Assembly: GCA_020850455.1 (NCBI GenBank) | Contig: JADZEQ010000012.1 | Location: 53,369-117,368 of the forward strand | Length of the DNA: 64,000 nt | Direction of reading: 5' to 3' | DNA from: Sphingomonadaceae bacterium | GTDB lineage: Bacteria; Pseudomonadota; Alphaproteobacteria; Sphingomonadales; Sphingomonadaceae | Notes under the pieces: model-generated | What the model saw: only the letters and a program-made list of their open reading frames with translations | What the model was told of the DNA's origin: nothing | Database searches by the model: none | Program-made: the position numbers and the translations under genes | In this document: in pieces, positions 45,777 through 54,902 of the stretch | Position numbering within the stretch: position 1 is the stretch's first letter | How the letters are laid out: every line of letters begins with the position of its first letter

Positions 45777-47996
45777 ATGTCGCAGAAATTGGCGGTAGCC
45801 GCATGGAATCGTCGTCATTTTATCGGTGCATTGGGGGGCGGGCTGCTCGCTGGCACCATGTTGTCGACCCGCGCTGTTGCGGCGGGCAATGTGCCGCCGC
45901 CGCCCGCTGACGCGATGGTGCACGCCCCCTTTGCCTATCCGGCGGCCCGGCGGATGGATCTGGTCGAAAATCATTTCGGCCACAATGTCGCCGACCCTTA
46001 CCGCTGGCTCGAAAATGATGTGCGTTCGGATGCGGAGGTTGCCGCATGGGTGGAGGCGGAAAATGCGCTGACCCACCAATATCTCGAAACATTGCCGGGG
46101 CGCGCCGCGCTCAACCAGCGGATGGCAAGCCTCTATAATTATGAACGCTTTGGCCTGCCGCGCCGCGCGGGCAGCCGCTATTTCTACAGCTATAATGACG
46201 GGACGCTCAACCAGTCGAAATTGATGGTGCGTGACGGGCTGGATGGCGCGGGTCGTACGTTGATCGACCCCAATGGTTGGGCGGCGGACGGGGCGACCGC
46301 GCTCGCCGAATGGGCGCCGAGCCGCGATGGCAGCCATTTGGTCTATGCGGTGCAGGACGGTGGCACCGACTGGCGGATAGTCCGGGTCATCGATGTCGCA
46401 ACCGGCGCGCAATTGGCCGATGAATTGCGCTGGATTAAGTTTTCGGGCTTTGACTGGGCGCACGACGGTTCGGGCTTTTATTATTCGCGCTTTCCCGCAC
46501 CGGCGGCTGGCGCAACCTATCAATCGCTCAACACCAATCAGGCGGTATATTTCCACGCGCTCGGCACCGCGCAGGCTGAGGATCGGCTGGTTTACGCCAC
46601 CCCCGATGTGCCGCAGCACAGCCATGGGGCCAATGTCACCGACGATGGTAAATGGCTGATCATCACGACGACACAGGGGACGGACGCGCGCTATCAGGTC
46701 AGCCTGATCGACCTTAGCCGACCGGGGGCGACGGCGCAGATATTGATCGCTGGGCTTGATTATAAATGGGATTATGTCGGCAGTGACGGCAATAAATTGC
46801 TGTTCGTTACCGACAAGGACGCCCCCAATGGGCGGATTGTCGCGATTGACCCGGCGGCCCCGACGCGGATGACCACCCTCGTCGCTGAACGCACTATGCC
46901 GCTGCAAAATGCCCGGCGGATCGGGGACAGCATCATCCTTTCCTATCTGGGCGATGCCAGTTCGCAGGCCGAAATCATCGACCTTAGCGGGCGGCGGGTT
47001 TCGCGGCTGACCTTGGGGGCGATTGGCACCGCATCGGGCTTTGGCGGCGATGCGACCTCGAGTGAGACATTTTACGCCTTTACCAGCTTTTCGACCCCGA
47101 CGACCATATACCGGATCGATACGGCAAGCCGGCAAACCAGCGTTTTTGCGCGGCCCAACGTGCCCTTTGACCCGGCTGACTATTCGGTTGAGCAGCGTTT
47201 TTATACCTCGCGCGACGGGACGCGGGTGCCGATGTTCATCGTCATGAAGCGCGGGCTGGACCGCAGCGGTGGTTCGCCGACCATCCTTTATGGCTATGGC
47301 GGTTTTTCGGTGTCGCAAACGCCGGGCTATTCGCCGACCCGCATGGCGTGGCTGCAAGCGGGTGGGGTCTATGTCGTCGCCAATCTGCGCGGCGGGGATG
47401 AATATGGTACCGCTTGGCATGATGCCGGACGGCGCGCCAACAAGCAGAATGTGTTCGATGACTGCATTGCCGCTGGCGAATATCTGATTGCAGAGGGGAT
47501 AACCGGGCGCGGCCAATTGGCGGTGGAAGGGCGGTCGAACGGCGGTCTGCTCGTCGGTGCGGTGGTCAACCAGCGGCCCGATTTATTCGCAGCGGCACTG
47601 CCCGGTGTTGGCGTCATGGACATGCTGCGTTTCAACCGCTTTACGGCGGGGCGCTATTGGACCGATGATTATGGCGACCCGGGGGTAGAGGCGGATTTCA
47701 AGGTGCTGCGCGCCTATTCCCCCTATCATAATGTTCGCGATGGCGTCGATTATCCGGCAATTTTGGTGACGACGGCGGACACCGATGACCGGGTGGTGCC
47801 GGGACATAGTTTCAAATATGCCGCCGCTTTGCAGGCCGCGCATATCGGGGACAAGCCGCACCTCATCCGCATTGAAACCCGCGCCGGGCACGGCAGCGGC
47901 AAGCCGGTCGCCAAAATCGTCGAAGAATTTGCCGACATATATGCCTTTGTCGGCCATTGGACCGGGCTGGACATTGATGCCGGATTGCGGGGGTGA
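45777..47996 (+). CDS. S9 family prolyl oligopeptidase, Tat-exported
   Basis: This 739-residue serine peptidase cleaves small peptides after proline. A twin-arginine signal is visible (NRRHFIG, R12-R13, followed by a hydrophobic stretch and AVAAG). The beta-propeller domain spans about residues 110-455, with the alpha/beta-hydrolase domain around it. The catalytic triad is S587 in GRSNGG, D670/D671 in TADTDDRVV and H705 in RAGHGSGK. Tat export suggests a periplasmic role in peptide scavenging, in parallel with the S46 enzyme on the other side of argG. The start was chosen by AAAGGGGC and the Tat motif. Confidence 0.92.
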   Translation: MSQKLAVAAWNRRHFIGALGGGLLAGTMLSTRAVAAGNVPPPPADAMVHAPFAYPAARRMDLVENHFGHNVADPYRWLENDVRSDAEVAAWVEAENALTHQYLETLPGRAALNQRMASLYNYERFGLPRRAGSRYFYSYNDGTLNQSKLMVRDGLDGAGRTLIDPNGWAADGATALAEWAPSRDGSHLVYAVQDGGTDWRIVRVIDVATGAQLADELRWIKFSGFDWAHDGSGFYYSRFPAPAAGATYQSLNTNQAVYFHALGTAQAEDRLVYATPDVPQHSHGANVTDDGKWLIITTTQGTDARYQVSLIDLSRPGATAQILIAGLDYKWDYVGSDGNKLLFVTDKDAPNGRIVAIDPAAPTRMTTLVAERTMPLQNARRIGDSIILSYLGDASSQAEIIDLSGRRVSRLTLGAIGTASGFGGDATSSETFYAFTSFSTPTTIYRIDTASRQTSVFARPNVPFDPADYSVEQRFYTSRDGTRVPMFIVMKRGLDRSGGSPTILYGYGGFSVSQTPGYSPTRMAWLQAGGVYVVANLRGGDEYGTAWHDAGRRANKQNVFDDCIAAGEYLIAEGITGRGQLAVEGRSNGGLLVGAVVNQRPDLFAAALPGVGVMDMLRFNRFTAGRYWTDDYGDPGVEADFKVLRAYSPYHNVRDGVDYPAILVTTADTDDRVVPGHSFKYAAALQAAHIGDKPHLIRIETRAGHGSGKPVAKIVEEFADIYAFVGHWTGLDIDAGLRG

Positions 47997-48086
47997 TGGG
48001 CGAAAACGATTAGTCTGAACGCCTTTCTCCATTGGCCAAAATGTGCGCAAAATGGCATAGCTCGCGCATAGAAATGGAGAATATTC

Positions 48087-48533
48087 ATGACCAATCGCAG
48101 CCATATCGACGCGCTCAATGACGCTTTGGCGGACAGTTTTGCGCTCTACCTCAAGACCAAGAATTTCCACTGGCATGTGTCTGGCCCGCATTTTCGCGAC
48201 TATCATCTGTTGCTCGACGAACAGGCGGCGCAGATTTTGGCGATGACCGACCCGATGGCCGAACGGGTGCGCAAACAGGGCGGTCGCACGCTGACCTCGA
48301 TCGGCGATATCGCCCGGCGGCAGCGGATTGCCGACAATGATGCAGCGGCGGTGGATGCTGCGGCGATGCTCGATGAATTGCGCGCCGATAATCTGGCGCT
48401 GGTCGCTGCCTTCAAGGAAGTGAAGGCATTGGCCGACGCGGCGGATGATAATGCGACCAGCGGCATCGTCGACCAATGGAGCGATGAGGCGGAACAGCGC
48501 GCCTGGTTCCTCTTGGAATCGCTCGCTCGATAG
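48087..48533 (+). CDS. dps: Dps family DNA-binding ferritin-like protein
   Basis: This 148-residue ferritin-like protein oxidises and stores iron and protects DNA during stress. The intersubunit ferroxidase motif is complete: NFHWHVSGPHFRDYHLLLDEQ holds H28/H30, H40, D44 and E45. There is no Lys-rich DNA-binding tail, so it may store iron without binding DNA tightly. The ATG has GGAGA at good spacing. A strong terminator follows the stop. Confidence 0.92.
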   Translation: MTNRSHIDALNDALADSFALYLKTKNFHWHVSGPHFRDYHLLLDEQAAQILAMTDPMAERVRKQGGRTLTSIGDIARRQRIADNDAAAVDAAAMLDELRADNLALVAAFKEVKALADAADDNATSGIVDQWSDEAEQRAWFLLESLAR

Positions 48534-48534
48534 A

Positions 48535-48563
48535 TTGATTCCATCGGGTCCGCCCCTTATGAA
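48535..48563 (+). promoter_or_regulatory. Candidate promoter for argD-argF-hslO
   Basis: TTGATT (48535-48540) and TATGAA (48558-48563) are separated by 17 bases, four of six matches each to the sigma-70 consensus. Transcription would begin near 48570, inside the two-hairpin region and before the terminator at 48580-48604. No experimental support. Confidence 0.3.
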
Positions 48564-48574
48564 GGGGGCGGACC
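48547..48574 (+). repeat. Perfect 10-bp hairpin after dps
   Basis: GGTCCGCCCC (48547-48556) pairs with GGGGCGGACC (48565-48574) around an 8-base loop. It has no T-run of its own and precedes the true terminator. Its first arm can also pair (CCGCC with GGCGG) with the start of the following terminator stem. Confidence 0.6.
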
Positions 48575-48579
48575 AGTTC

Positions 48580-48604
48580 AGGCGGCCCATTGGGTCGCCT
48601 TTTT
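48580..48604 (+). terminator. Rho-independent terminator between dps and argD
   Basis: AGGCGGCCC (48580-48588) pairs with GGGTCGCCT (48592-48600) with one G-T pair and a three-base loop, followed by a run of T to 48604. It ends only six bases before the argD ribosome-binding site GGAGG, so it terminates dps and may also attenuate argD transcripts that begin upstream. Confidence 0.75.
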
Positions 48605-48620
48605 GCTTTGGAGGATGGCG

Positions 48621-49814
48621 ATGACGATTACCCCCCTTATGCCTGTATACCCGCGCTGCGGTTTTCGCCCGGTGCGTGGGGAGGGGGTGCATCTCATCAG
48701 TGAGGATGGTCGCCGTGCGCTCGACTTTGCGGCGGGGATTGCGGTCAACGCGCTGGGGCATGGCCACCCGCATCTGACCAAGGCGATTGCCGATCAGGCG
48801 GCGACGCTCATGCACGTCTCCAACCTCTATGGCAGCCCGCAGGGGGAGGCGCTGGCCCAGCGCATTGTCGATAACAGCTTTGCCGACACCGTCTTTTTCA
48901 CCAATTCGGGTGTCGAGGCGATTGAATGCGCGATAAAGACCGCGCGCCGTTACCATGATGTCACCGGCAACCCCCAACGCTATAAGCTCATCACCTTCCA
49001 AAACGCCTTTCATGGCCGCTCGCTCGGCGCGATTTCGGCGACCGACCAGCCCAAGATGCGCGATGGCTTTGAACCCTTGCTCCCCGGTTTTGCCTATGCC
49101 CGCTTTAATGATCTGGCGGGCGCATTGGCGCTGATTGATGATGAAACCGCCGGTTTCATGGTCGAAACCGTGCAGGGCGAAGGGGGGATGACCGCCGGGA
49201 CGCATGAATTTATCACCGGGCTGCGTGCGGCGTGCGATGAACATGGGCTTTTGCTCATCCTCGATGAAATACAATGCGGCTATGGCCGGACCGGCAAAAT
49301 GTGGGCTTATGAACATTATGGCATCACCCCCGACATATTGACCTCCGCCAAGGGGATTGGCGGGGGCTTTCCGCTCGGCGCTTGTCTTGCGACCGAAAAG
49401 GCGGCGCAGGGCATGGTCGTCGGCACCCATGGCTCCACCTATGGCGGCAACCCGCTTGCCATGGCGGCGGGGAATGCCATCCTCGACGTGATGGAGGAAC
49501 CGGGCTTCCTCGACCATGTGACGCAAATGGGGGACCGGTTGCGCGCCGCCTTTGAACAATTGCTGCCCAATTATGACCATTTATTTGCGGAAATTCGCGG
49601 GCGCGGGCTGATGCTGGGCATCAAGATGAAGGAACCGGCGGTCAGCCGCGATTTTGTCGCCCATCTGCGCGATCATCATGGGTTGCTGACGGTGGCGGCA
49701 GGCGAAAATGTCTTTCGCGTGCTCCCCCCGCTCATCATCGATGAAAGCCATATCGCCGAATGTATCGAAAAATTGTCGGCCGGGGCGGCGTCCTATACGC
49801 CGACACCGGCATGA
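48621..49814 (+). CDS. argD: Acetylornithine/succinyldiaminopimelate aminotransferase
   Basis: This 397-residue class III PLP aminotransferase makes N-acetylornithine in arginine synthesis. The PLP lysine is K244 in [13 protein letters not shown], with [27 protein letters not shown] and [13 protein letters not shown] typical of ArgD. The ATG at 48621 is six bases after GGAGG; the ATG at 48615 is too close. It overlaps argF (ATGA), which in turn overlaps hslO, so the three form a coupled operon. A role in lysine synthesis (DapC activity) is possible, as in E. coli. Confidence 0.93.
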   Translation: MTITPLMPVYPRCGFRPVRGEGVHLISEDGRRALDFAAGIAVNALGHGHPHLTKAIADQAATLMHVSNLYGSPQGEALAQRIVDNSFADTVFFTNSGVEAIECAIKTARRYHDVTGNPQRYKLITFQNAFHGRSLGAISATDQPKMRDGFEPLLPGFAYARFNDLAGALALIDDETAGFMVETVQGEGGMTAGTHEFITGLRAACDEHGLLLILDEIQCGYGRTGKMWAYEHYGITPDILTSAKGIGGGFPLGACLATEKAAQGMVVGTHGSTYGGNPLAMAAGNAILDVMEEPGFLDHVTQMGDRLRAAFEQLLPNYDHLFAEIRGRGLMLGIKMKEPAVSRDFVAHLRDHHGLLTVAAGENVFRVLPPLIIDESHIAECIEKLSAGAASYTPTPA

Positions 49815-50752
49815 CGCGCCATTTCCTGAACCTTGCCGATGCGGGCGGCGATGCGATTGCCGCGATGATATCCGACGCGCTGACCCGCAAGGCGGCGCGG
49901 CGCAACGCGGACGGCACCGCATGGCCCAAGGGACGGGTGGATGGCGATGCACCGCTCAGCGGCCATGTGCTGGGCATGGTGTTCGACAAAAATTCGACCC
50001 GCACCCGCGTCTCCTATGACATGGCGATGCGCCAATTGGGCGGCACGTCGATCGTCATGGAAGCAGGCTCGATGCAATTGGGGCGCGGCGAAACCATTGC
50101 CGATACGGCGCGCGTCCTGTCGCGCTATGTCGATGCGATCATGATCCGCACCGACGATCATGCGAAGATAGAGGAAATGGCCGCTTACGCGACCGTCCCT
50201 GTCATTAACGGGCTGACCGACCTGTCGCACCCGTCGCAGATCATGGCCGATTTGCTGACCATCATCGAAAGCGGCAAGGCGCTGCCCGGCCTCCAACTCG
50301 CATGGCTGGGTGATGGCAATAATGTCCTCCATTCGATCATCGAGGCGGCGGGGCTGATGCATTTCGACGTGCGCTATGCCGTCCCCGAAGGCTATGACCC
50401 CGACCCGCGCTTTGCCGATGCGGCGCGCGCAGCGGGCGCGACCATCACACTGACCCGCAATGCGGCAGAGGCAGCGGCGGGGGCCGATGTTGTCGTCACC
50501 GACACATGGGTGTCGATGGGGCAGGAACATGTCCATAATAAATTGGCGGCGATGGCTCCCTATCAGGTCAATGACGCCTTGATGGCGGGTGCAGCGGGCG
50601 ATGCCATCTTCCTCCACTGCCTGCCCGCGCACCGGGGCGAAGAAGCAAGCGATAGCGTGCTCGATGGGCGGCAATCGCGCATATGGGATGAGGCGGAAAA
50701 CCGGCTCCACGCGCAAAAATCCATCCTGCTCTGGGCCTTTGGTCGGCTGTGA
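49811..50752 (+). CDS. argF: Ornithine carbamoyltransferase
   Basis: This 313-residue enzyme makes citrulline from ornithine and carbamoyl phosphate. The carbamoyl-phosphate motif FDKNSTRTR and the ornithine-binding region [10 protein letters not shown] are intact, with [14 protein letters not shown] in between. The ATG at 49811 overlaps the argD stop by four bases. Longer frames upstream lie within argD. argG, the next pathway step, is 4 kb upstream. Confidence 0.96.
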   Translation: MTRHFLNLADAGGDAIAAMISDALTRKAARRNADGTAWPKGRVDGDAPLSGHVLGMVFDKNSTRTRVSYDMAMRQLGGTSIVMEAGSMQLGRGETIADTARVLSRYVDAIMIRTDDHAKIEEMAAYATVPVINGLTDLSHPSQIMADLLTIIESGKALPGLQLAWLGDGNNVLHSIIEAAGLMHFDVRYAVPEGYDPDPRFADAARAAGATITLTRNAAEAAAGADVVVTDTWVSMGQEHVHNKLAAMAPYQVNDALMAGAAGDAIFLHCLPAHRGEEASDSVLDGRQSRIWDEAENRLHAQKSILLWAFGRL

Positions 50753-51717
50753 GCGCCGGGGGCGATACCAGCGACGGGGCCAATGATGCAGAATGCCGGT
50801 TTGACCGCACCCTGTCGCTGACCCTGCCTGCGGTGGACGCGCGCGGGCGGCTGGTGCGTTTAGGGCCGGTGCTCGACACCATATTGTCGGCGCACCAATA
50901 TCCGCCGGTCGCCGAACGGGTTTTGGCAGAGGCGTTGGTGCTCGCCGCTTTGCTCGGCGCAACGCTCAAGGATGATGCGAGCCAGATTACCCTGCAGGCG
51001 CAGACCGAAAATGGTCCCATTCGCCTGCTGGTTGCCGATTATCGCGCCGGACAATTGCGGGGATATCTGGATTTTGATGCCGAAAAATTGGTCGAAGCGG
51101 GCATTGACCCCAGCCTCTTTGCGCTTTTCGGCACCGGCTATCTGGCGATTACGGTGGACCAGGGGCCTGTCGCGGGCAGCGATGGCGGGCGTTATCAGGG
51201 GATTGTCCCCTTGGAAGGCCATGGCCTTGCCGATGCGGCGCAGGCATATTTCCGCCAGTCCGAACAATTGCCGACCTTTGCGCGTATCGCGGTTGCCCAT
51301 GCACCGGGGCAGGGGTGCGTTGCGGGCGGGGTGCTGATGCAGCAATTGGCGGCGGGGGAGGTTGGGCGTGAACGCATTGCGGTGCGCGACGAGAATCTGG
51401 GGGCAGACGCGCGCTGGCAGCATGTTGAAACGCTGGCCAGCACCTTGTCGCCTGCCGAATTGACCGACGGGACGCTCAGCCTCGAAGCATTGGCGTGGCG
51501 GCTTTTTCATGATGATGGCGACATTTTGGTCGAACAAGGCCCGCTGCTCACCCGTGGATGCCGCTGTGACTTGGGCCATTTGCAGGGCGTCGTCGCGCGT
51601 TTTCCGGCCGATGAACGCGCCGATATGGTCGGCGATGACGGGATGATCGGCATTGATTGCGCCTTTTGCTCGCGCCATTTTGCCATCGACCCGGCCGGCC
51701 TGTGCCCGCCGTCATAG
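50749..51717 (+). CDS. hslO: Redox-regulated chaperone Hsp33
   Basis: This 322-residue holdase becomes active when its zinc centre is oxidised. The C-terminal zinc motif is seen as CRC and, about 29 residues later, CAFC. The N-terminal domain contains [15 protein letters not shown] and [18 protein letters not shown]. The start is a GTG overlapping the argF stop (GTGA). Its link with arginine genes is positional only, but the same pairing occurs in other alphaproteobacteria. Confidence 0.93.
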   Translation: MSAGGDTSDGANDAECRFDRTLSLTLPAVDARGRLVRLGPVLDTILSAHQYPPVAERVLAEALVLAALLGATLKDDASQITLQAQTENGPIRLLVADYRAGQLRGYLDFDAEKLVEAGIDPSLFALFGTGYLAITVDQGPVAGSDGGRYQGIVPLEGHGLADAAQAYFRQSEQLPTFARIAVAHAPGQGCVAGGVLMQQLAAGEVGRERIAVRDENLGADARWQHVETLASTLSPAELTDGTLSLEALAWRLFHDDGDILVEQGPLLTRGCRCDLGHLQGVVARFPADERADMVGDDGMIGIDCAFCSRHFAIDPAGLCPPS

Positions 51718-51818
51718 CGCAAGCCCCTGTTCATCTAGTTTAGGCTAGGGCGCGTATATAAAGCTTGGGCGAACAGCGCGTGGGGGCGCGATGTTATGCA
51801 CCGGCGGTTGAGGGGCTG

Positions 51819-52238
51819 ATGCAGATGATCCACAATTTGTGGAAATATAAATATCATTTGGCTGGCGTCGCGTTCTTCGCGTCGAGCGTTGCGCTGCCTG
51901 TTGCGGCGCAAACGCCGGGGCTGGCGATGCTCGGCCAGTTGGAACGTGGTGATTGGCAATTGACCGACCGTGACGGCGGGATGACGCAGCGCATCTGCCT
52001 CGGCGATACGGCGCAGCTCATCCAGATTCGCCACCAACGCAGTGCCTGCACCCGCTATGTCGTGGCGGACGGCAATGCGCAGGTGACGGTCGGCTATGAC
52101 TGTGGCACCGCGGGCTATGGCCGCACGACCATTCGCCGCGAAACCAACCGGCTGGTGCAAATTGAAACACAAGGCGTGGTGCGCGGCGCGCCCTTTTCCC
52201 AAATGCTGGAGGGGCGGCGCATCGGCGCCTGCACATAG
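51819..52238 (+). CDS. Secreted small protein, possibly DUF3617-like
   Basis: This 139-residue protein has a signal peptide (cut near ALPVAAQ). The mature part is a small beta-rich domain with four cysteines (RICLGD, SACTRY, YDCGTAG and a C-terminal GACT). The pattern of a GxWxL start and a final G-x-C resembles DUF3617, but I am not sure. The ATG at 51819 follows GAGGGG; the ATG at 51825 is possible. It stands alone between hslO and the queC region. Confidence 0.6.
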   Translation: MQMIHNLWKYKYHLAGVAFFASSVALPVAAQTPGLAMLGQLERGDWQLTDRDGGMTQRICLGDTAQLIQIRHQRSACTRYVVADGNAQVTVGYDCGTAGYGRTTIRRETNRLVQIETQGVVRGAPFSQMLEGRRIGACT

Positions 52239-52255
52239 CCCGCACGGCTTTACCG

Positions 52256-52374
52256 GATTTTAACCATATGTCGCGATAGCGGCAGGGTGAACCCTCGATT
52301 GTGGCTCACTTCCTCCCTAGCAGATCCTGACGGATCGACCTGAGCCGCCCCATCCCGGGGCGGCTCATTTCTTT
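52256..52374 (+). ncRNA. Candidate small RNA ending in a strong terminator
   Basis: The 180-base gap before queC holds an anti-Shine-Dalgarno-like TTCCTCCCT (52310-52318), a small hairpin GATCC-TGAC-GGATC (52323-52336) and a strong intrinsic terminator (52341-52374). Unpaired CU-rich stretches followed by hairpins are typical of trans-acting sRNAs in alphaproteobacteria. No convincing promoter is identified, and the 5' end given is a guess. It could also be just the 3' untranslated end of the preceding gene. Confidence 0.3.
52341..52374 (+). terminator. Strong rho-independent terminator before queC
   Basis: TGAGCCGCCCC (52341-52351) pairs perfectly with GGGGCGGCTCA (52357-52367) over 11 pairs with a five-base loop, followed by TTTCTTT. 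Confidence 0.85.
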
Positions 52375-52418
52375 GGCACAGGCTTGCCCAAACCGCGTGC
52401 CGGGGGCATAGCGCCGCC

Positions 52419-53153
52419 ATGGCGCACCCCAGTCAAACCCGGCCCATGGCGGTCACTTTGCTGTCGGGCGGGCTCGATTCGACCGTCTGCCTCGCGCTCG
52501 CGCGCGAAGCGGGCTTTGATGCGATTGCGCTCACCATCGATTATAACCAGCGCCACCGCTGCGAACTGGATGCCGCAACGCGGGTGGCGGCGACGCTTGG
52601 CGCGGTGGAACATATCATCCTGCCGCTCGATCTGCGGCGCTTTGGCGGGTCGGCGCTGACCGCCGATATCGCGGTGCCCAAGGATGGGGTGGGGGCAGCG
52701 GGGGATGCCGGCAATATCCCCATCACCATCCCCATCACCTATGTCCCGGCCCGCAACCTCATCTTCCTCAGCCTCGCGCTCGGCCTGGCGGAAGCGCGCG
52801 GGGCCAAGACGATTTATCTGGGGGTCAATGCGCTCGATTATTCGGGCTATCCCGATTGTCGCCCCGCCTTTGTCGACAGCTTTGCCGCAACCGCCAATCT
52901 GGCGACCCGCGATGGGGTGGAGGGGGCGGGCTTTACCTTTGCGACGCCCTTGCTCCACATGACCAAGGCGGACATTGCGCGCGAAGCAGCGCGGCTCGGC
53001 ATCGATGCGGGGATGAGCTGGACTTGTTATGACCCCGACCCGGCGGGGCGGCATTGCGGGCGCTGCGATGCCTGCCGTTTGCGCGCCAAGGGCTTTGCAG
53101 AGGCGGGGCTGCCCGACCCGACGCGCTATGCCAAAGACCCGTTTGGCGCATGA
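52419..53153 (+). CDS. queC: 7-cyano-7-deazaguanine synthase
   Basis: This 244-residue ATP-dependent enzyme makes preQ0 for queuosine tRNA modification. The PP-loop LLSGGLDSTV is at residues 14-23. The C-terminal zinc site CGRCDACRLRAKGF, preceded by SWTCYDPD, supplies four cysteines. Length is typical. The ATG at 52419 is used; an ATG at 52446 closer to the PP-loop is possible. Its stop overlaps queE by four bases (ATGA). Confidence 0.95.
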   Translation: MAHPSQTRPMAVTLLSGGLDSTVCLALAREAGFDAIALTIDYNQRHRCELDAATRVAATLGAVEHIILPLDLRRFGGSALTADIAVPKDGVGAAGDAGNIPITIPITYVPARNLIFLSLALGLAEARGAKTIYLGVNALDYSGYPDCRPAFVDSFAATANLATRDGVEGAGFTFATPLLHMTKADIAREAARLGIDAGMSWTCYDPDPAGRHCGRCDACRLRAKGFAEAGLPDPTRYAKDPFGA

Positions 53154-53791
53154 GTTACGCGGTCAAGGAAATGTTCGTCACCCTGCAGGGCGAAGGGGCG
53201 CAGAGCGGTGCGCGCGCCGTTTTTTGCCGCTTTGCCGGGTGCAATTTATGGACCGGCCGTGAAGCCGACCGCGCCAATGCCATCTGCCAATTTTGCGATA
53301 CCGATTTTGTCGGGATGGATGGGGCTGGCGGCGGGCGCTTTGCCGATGCCGATGCGCTGACCGCCGCCATTGCAGCGGCTTGGGGCGATGGGCTGGCGGG
53401 GCGGCTGGTTGTGCTGACCGGCGGCGAACCGATGTTGCAGGTCGATATGGCGCTGGTCGATGCGCTGCACGGTGCCGGGTTTCGCATCGCGATCGAAAGC
53501 AACGGGACATTGCCGGTGCCGCGCGCGATTGACTGGATTTGCATCAGCCCCAAGGCGGGCAGCGATGTCGTGCAAAAATCGGGCGATGAATTGAAACTGG
53601 TCTGGCCGCAGGCGGGCAGCGACTGGCAGGCGATGGAAAATTGGACGTTCGGCCATTTTTTCGTCCAGCCGATGGACGTTGCCGATGATGCGGTGCGCGC
53701 GGCAAATGTCCGCGCCGCGATGGCGCATATCCACGCGCATCCGCGCTGGCGCCTGTCGCTCCAGACGCACAAGATTTTGGGAATAGATTAG
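53150..53791 (+). CDS. queE: 7-carboxy-7-deazaguanine synthase (radical SAM)
   Basis: This 213-residue radical-SAM enzyme forms the 7-deazapurine ring in queuosine synthesis. Its cluster motif is C-x14-C-x2-C (Cys in GCNLWTG, then CQFC), the variant known from the Burkholderia enzyme, instead of the usual CX3CX2C. VTLQGEGAQSG at the start and VLTGGEPMLQ are diagnostic. It is coupled to queC by an ATGA overlap, and its stop shares four bases with the convergent lipoprotein gene. Confidence 0.92.
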   Translation: MSYAVKEMFVTLQGEGAQSGARAVFCRFAGCNLWTGREADRANAICQFCDTDFVGMDGAGGGRFADADALTAAIAAAWGDGLAGRLVVLTGGEPMLQVDMALVDALHGAGFRIAIESNGTLPVPRAIDWICISPKAGSDVVQKSGDELKLVWPQAGSDWQAMENWTFGHFFVQPMDVADDAVRAANVRAAMAHIHAHPRWRLSLQTHKILGID

Positions 53792-54132
53792 CGTTTATTC
53801 TTGTCCGCCGCGTCGCTGGCGGGCGGGGCGATAATGGTATCGCCCGCATTTTCCCCATCGCTGGCAGCTTCCGCCCCCTTATCCTCTGCATCGCTGCTCG
53901 CATCCTCCGCGCTGGCGGTGGCGGGCGCAGCCGGGCCGGTCGCGGTGCTGGGGTCAATCGCCGTCCCGTCGCTCGCCGCACTGTCGAGCGTTATCATCTC
54001 ATCCGATGCGGTGCCGGGCAGTATTTCGACGTTGCGCATATCGCTTTCGCTTTGCTGGCCGCCGAACCAGTCGCACCCGGCGAGCAGGGGGAGGAGGAGG
54101 ATGGGCGCCGCGCGCAAAAGATTATGCTTCAT
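53788..54132 (-). CDS. Small predicted lipoprotein, low-complexity
   Basis: This 114-residue protein has lipobox LLAGC near residue 20 and a long Ala/Ser/Asp/Glu-rich tail that is probably disordered. No family recognised. The ATG at 54132 overlaps the lipB stop (ATGA) and has AAGG at good distance; an ATG at 54138 is closer to the same AAGG. It probably forms an operon with lipB. Confidence 0.6.
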   Translation of the reverse strand: MKHNLLRAAPILLLPLLAGCDWFGGQQSESDMRNVEILPGTASDEMITLDSAASDGTAIDPSTATGPAAPATASAEDASSDAEDKGAEAASDGENAGDTIIAPPASDAADKNKR

Positions 54133-54803
54133 GCGCATGCCTTAGCGCCTCCCAATCGTTGGAGGAAGTCTGGAAAATGCCGCGCCAGTGCGGCATCGAC
54201 CGCCGCCATGTCGGCATCTATGCCCAAATCGGCAAGGCTGGTGACGCCAAATTCGCTGATCCCACAGGGAATGATGCCGGTAAAATGCGTCAGGTCAGGC
54301 GCGACATTGATCGACAGGCCGTGCAGGCTGACCCAGCGGCGCACCCGCACACCGATGGCGCCAATTTTTGCCTCGCGCCCGTCCGGCCCATCGCACCAAA
54401 TGCCGATCCGCCCCTCCGCCCGGCGCGCGGCGATGCCAAAATCGCCCAGGGTCGCAATCACCCACCCCTCTATCGCATGGACGAAACAGCGCACATCGCG
54501 CCCACGTTTGCCAAGGTTTAGCTGGATATAGGCGACCCTTTGCCCCGGCCCATGGTAGGTATAGCGCCCGCCGCGCCCGGCATCGAACACTGGAAAGCGC
54601 GCATCGACCATCTCGGCGGGGTCGGCGCTCGTCCCGGCGGTATAGAGCGGCGGATGTTCAAGCAGCCAGATGCGCTCCGCCGCTTCGCCCGCATAGATGG
54701 CGGCGGCGCGGCGTTCCATGTCCGCCAGCGCATCGGGGTAATCGATGCGATTTGCGGCAATTTGCCAATCCACTCGGTCGCTTAGGGCCATATCATCGTC
54801 CAT
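54129..54803 (-). CDS. lipB: Lipoyl(octanoyl) transferase
   Basis: This 224-residue enzyme moves octanoyl groups from acyl carrier protein to lipoyl domains of 2-oxoacid dehydrogenases. The conserved [18 protein letters not shown]146 in [10 protein letters not shown] and the catalytic C180 in [14 protein letters not shown] are all present. The ATG at 54803 follows AGGGGC; an ATG at 54791 is a weaker alternative, and longer frames to 55097 cross the divergent gene. Confidence 0.93.
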   Translation of the reverse strand: MDDDMALSDRVDWQIAANRIDYPDALADMERRAAAIYAGEAAERIWLLEHPPLYTAGTSADPAEMVDARFPVFDAGRGGRYTYHGPGQRVAYIQLNLGKRGRDVRCFVHAIEGWVIATLGDFGIAARRAEGRIGIWCDGPDGREAKIGAIGVRVRRWVSLHGLSINVAPDLTHFTGIIPCGISEFGVTSLADLGIDADMAAVDAALARHFPDFLQRLGGAKACA

Positions 54804-54902
54804 GCGCAGCCCCTGCGCCGCTACGGCGCGCTTGACAAGGGGGATGGTTGCGCCAGACATGCGCCGACGGCCCATATGGGTGGCGGCACAACAGGGGATA
54901 TT

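Noticed and set aside
45627..49580. Two very long open frames on the minus strand (45627-47516 and 47583-49580)
   Set aside because: They lie antisense to the S9 peptidase, dps and argD, have no recognisable domains and are His/Arg/Gly/Pro-rich. They arise from the high G+C codon pattern of the real genes.
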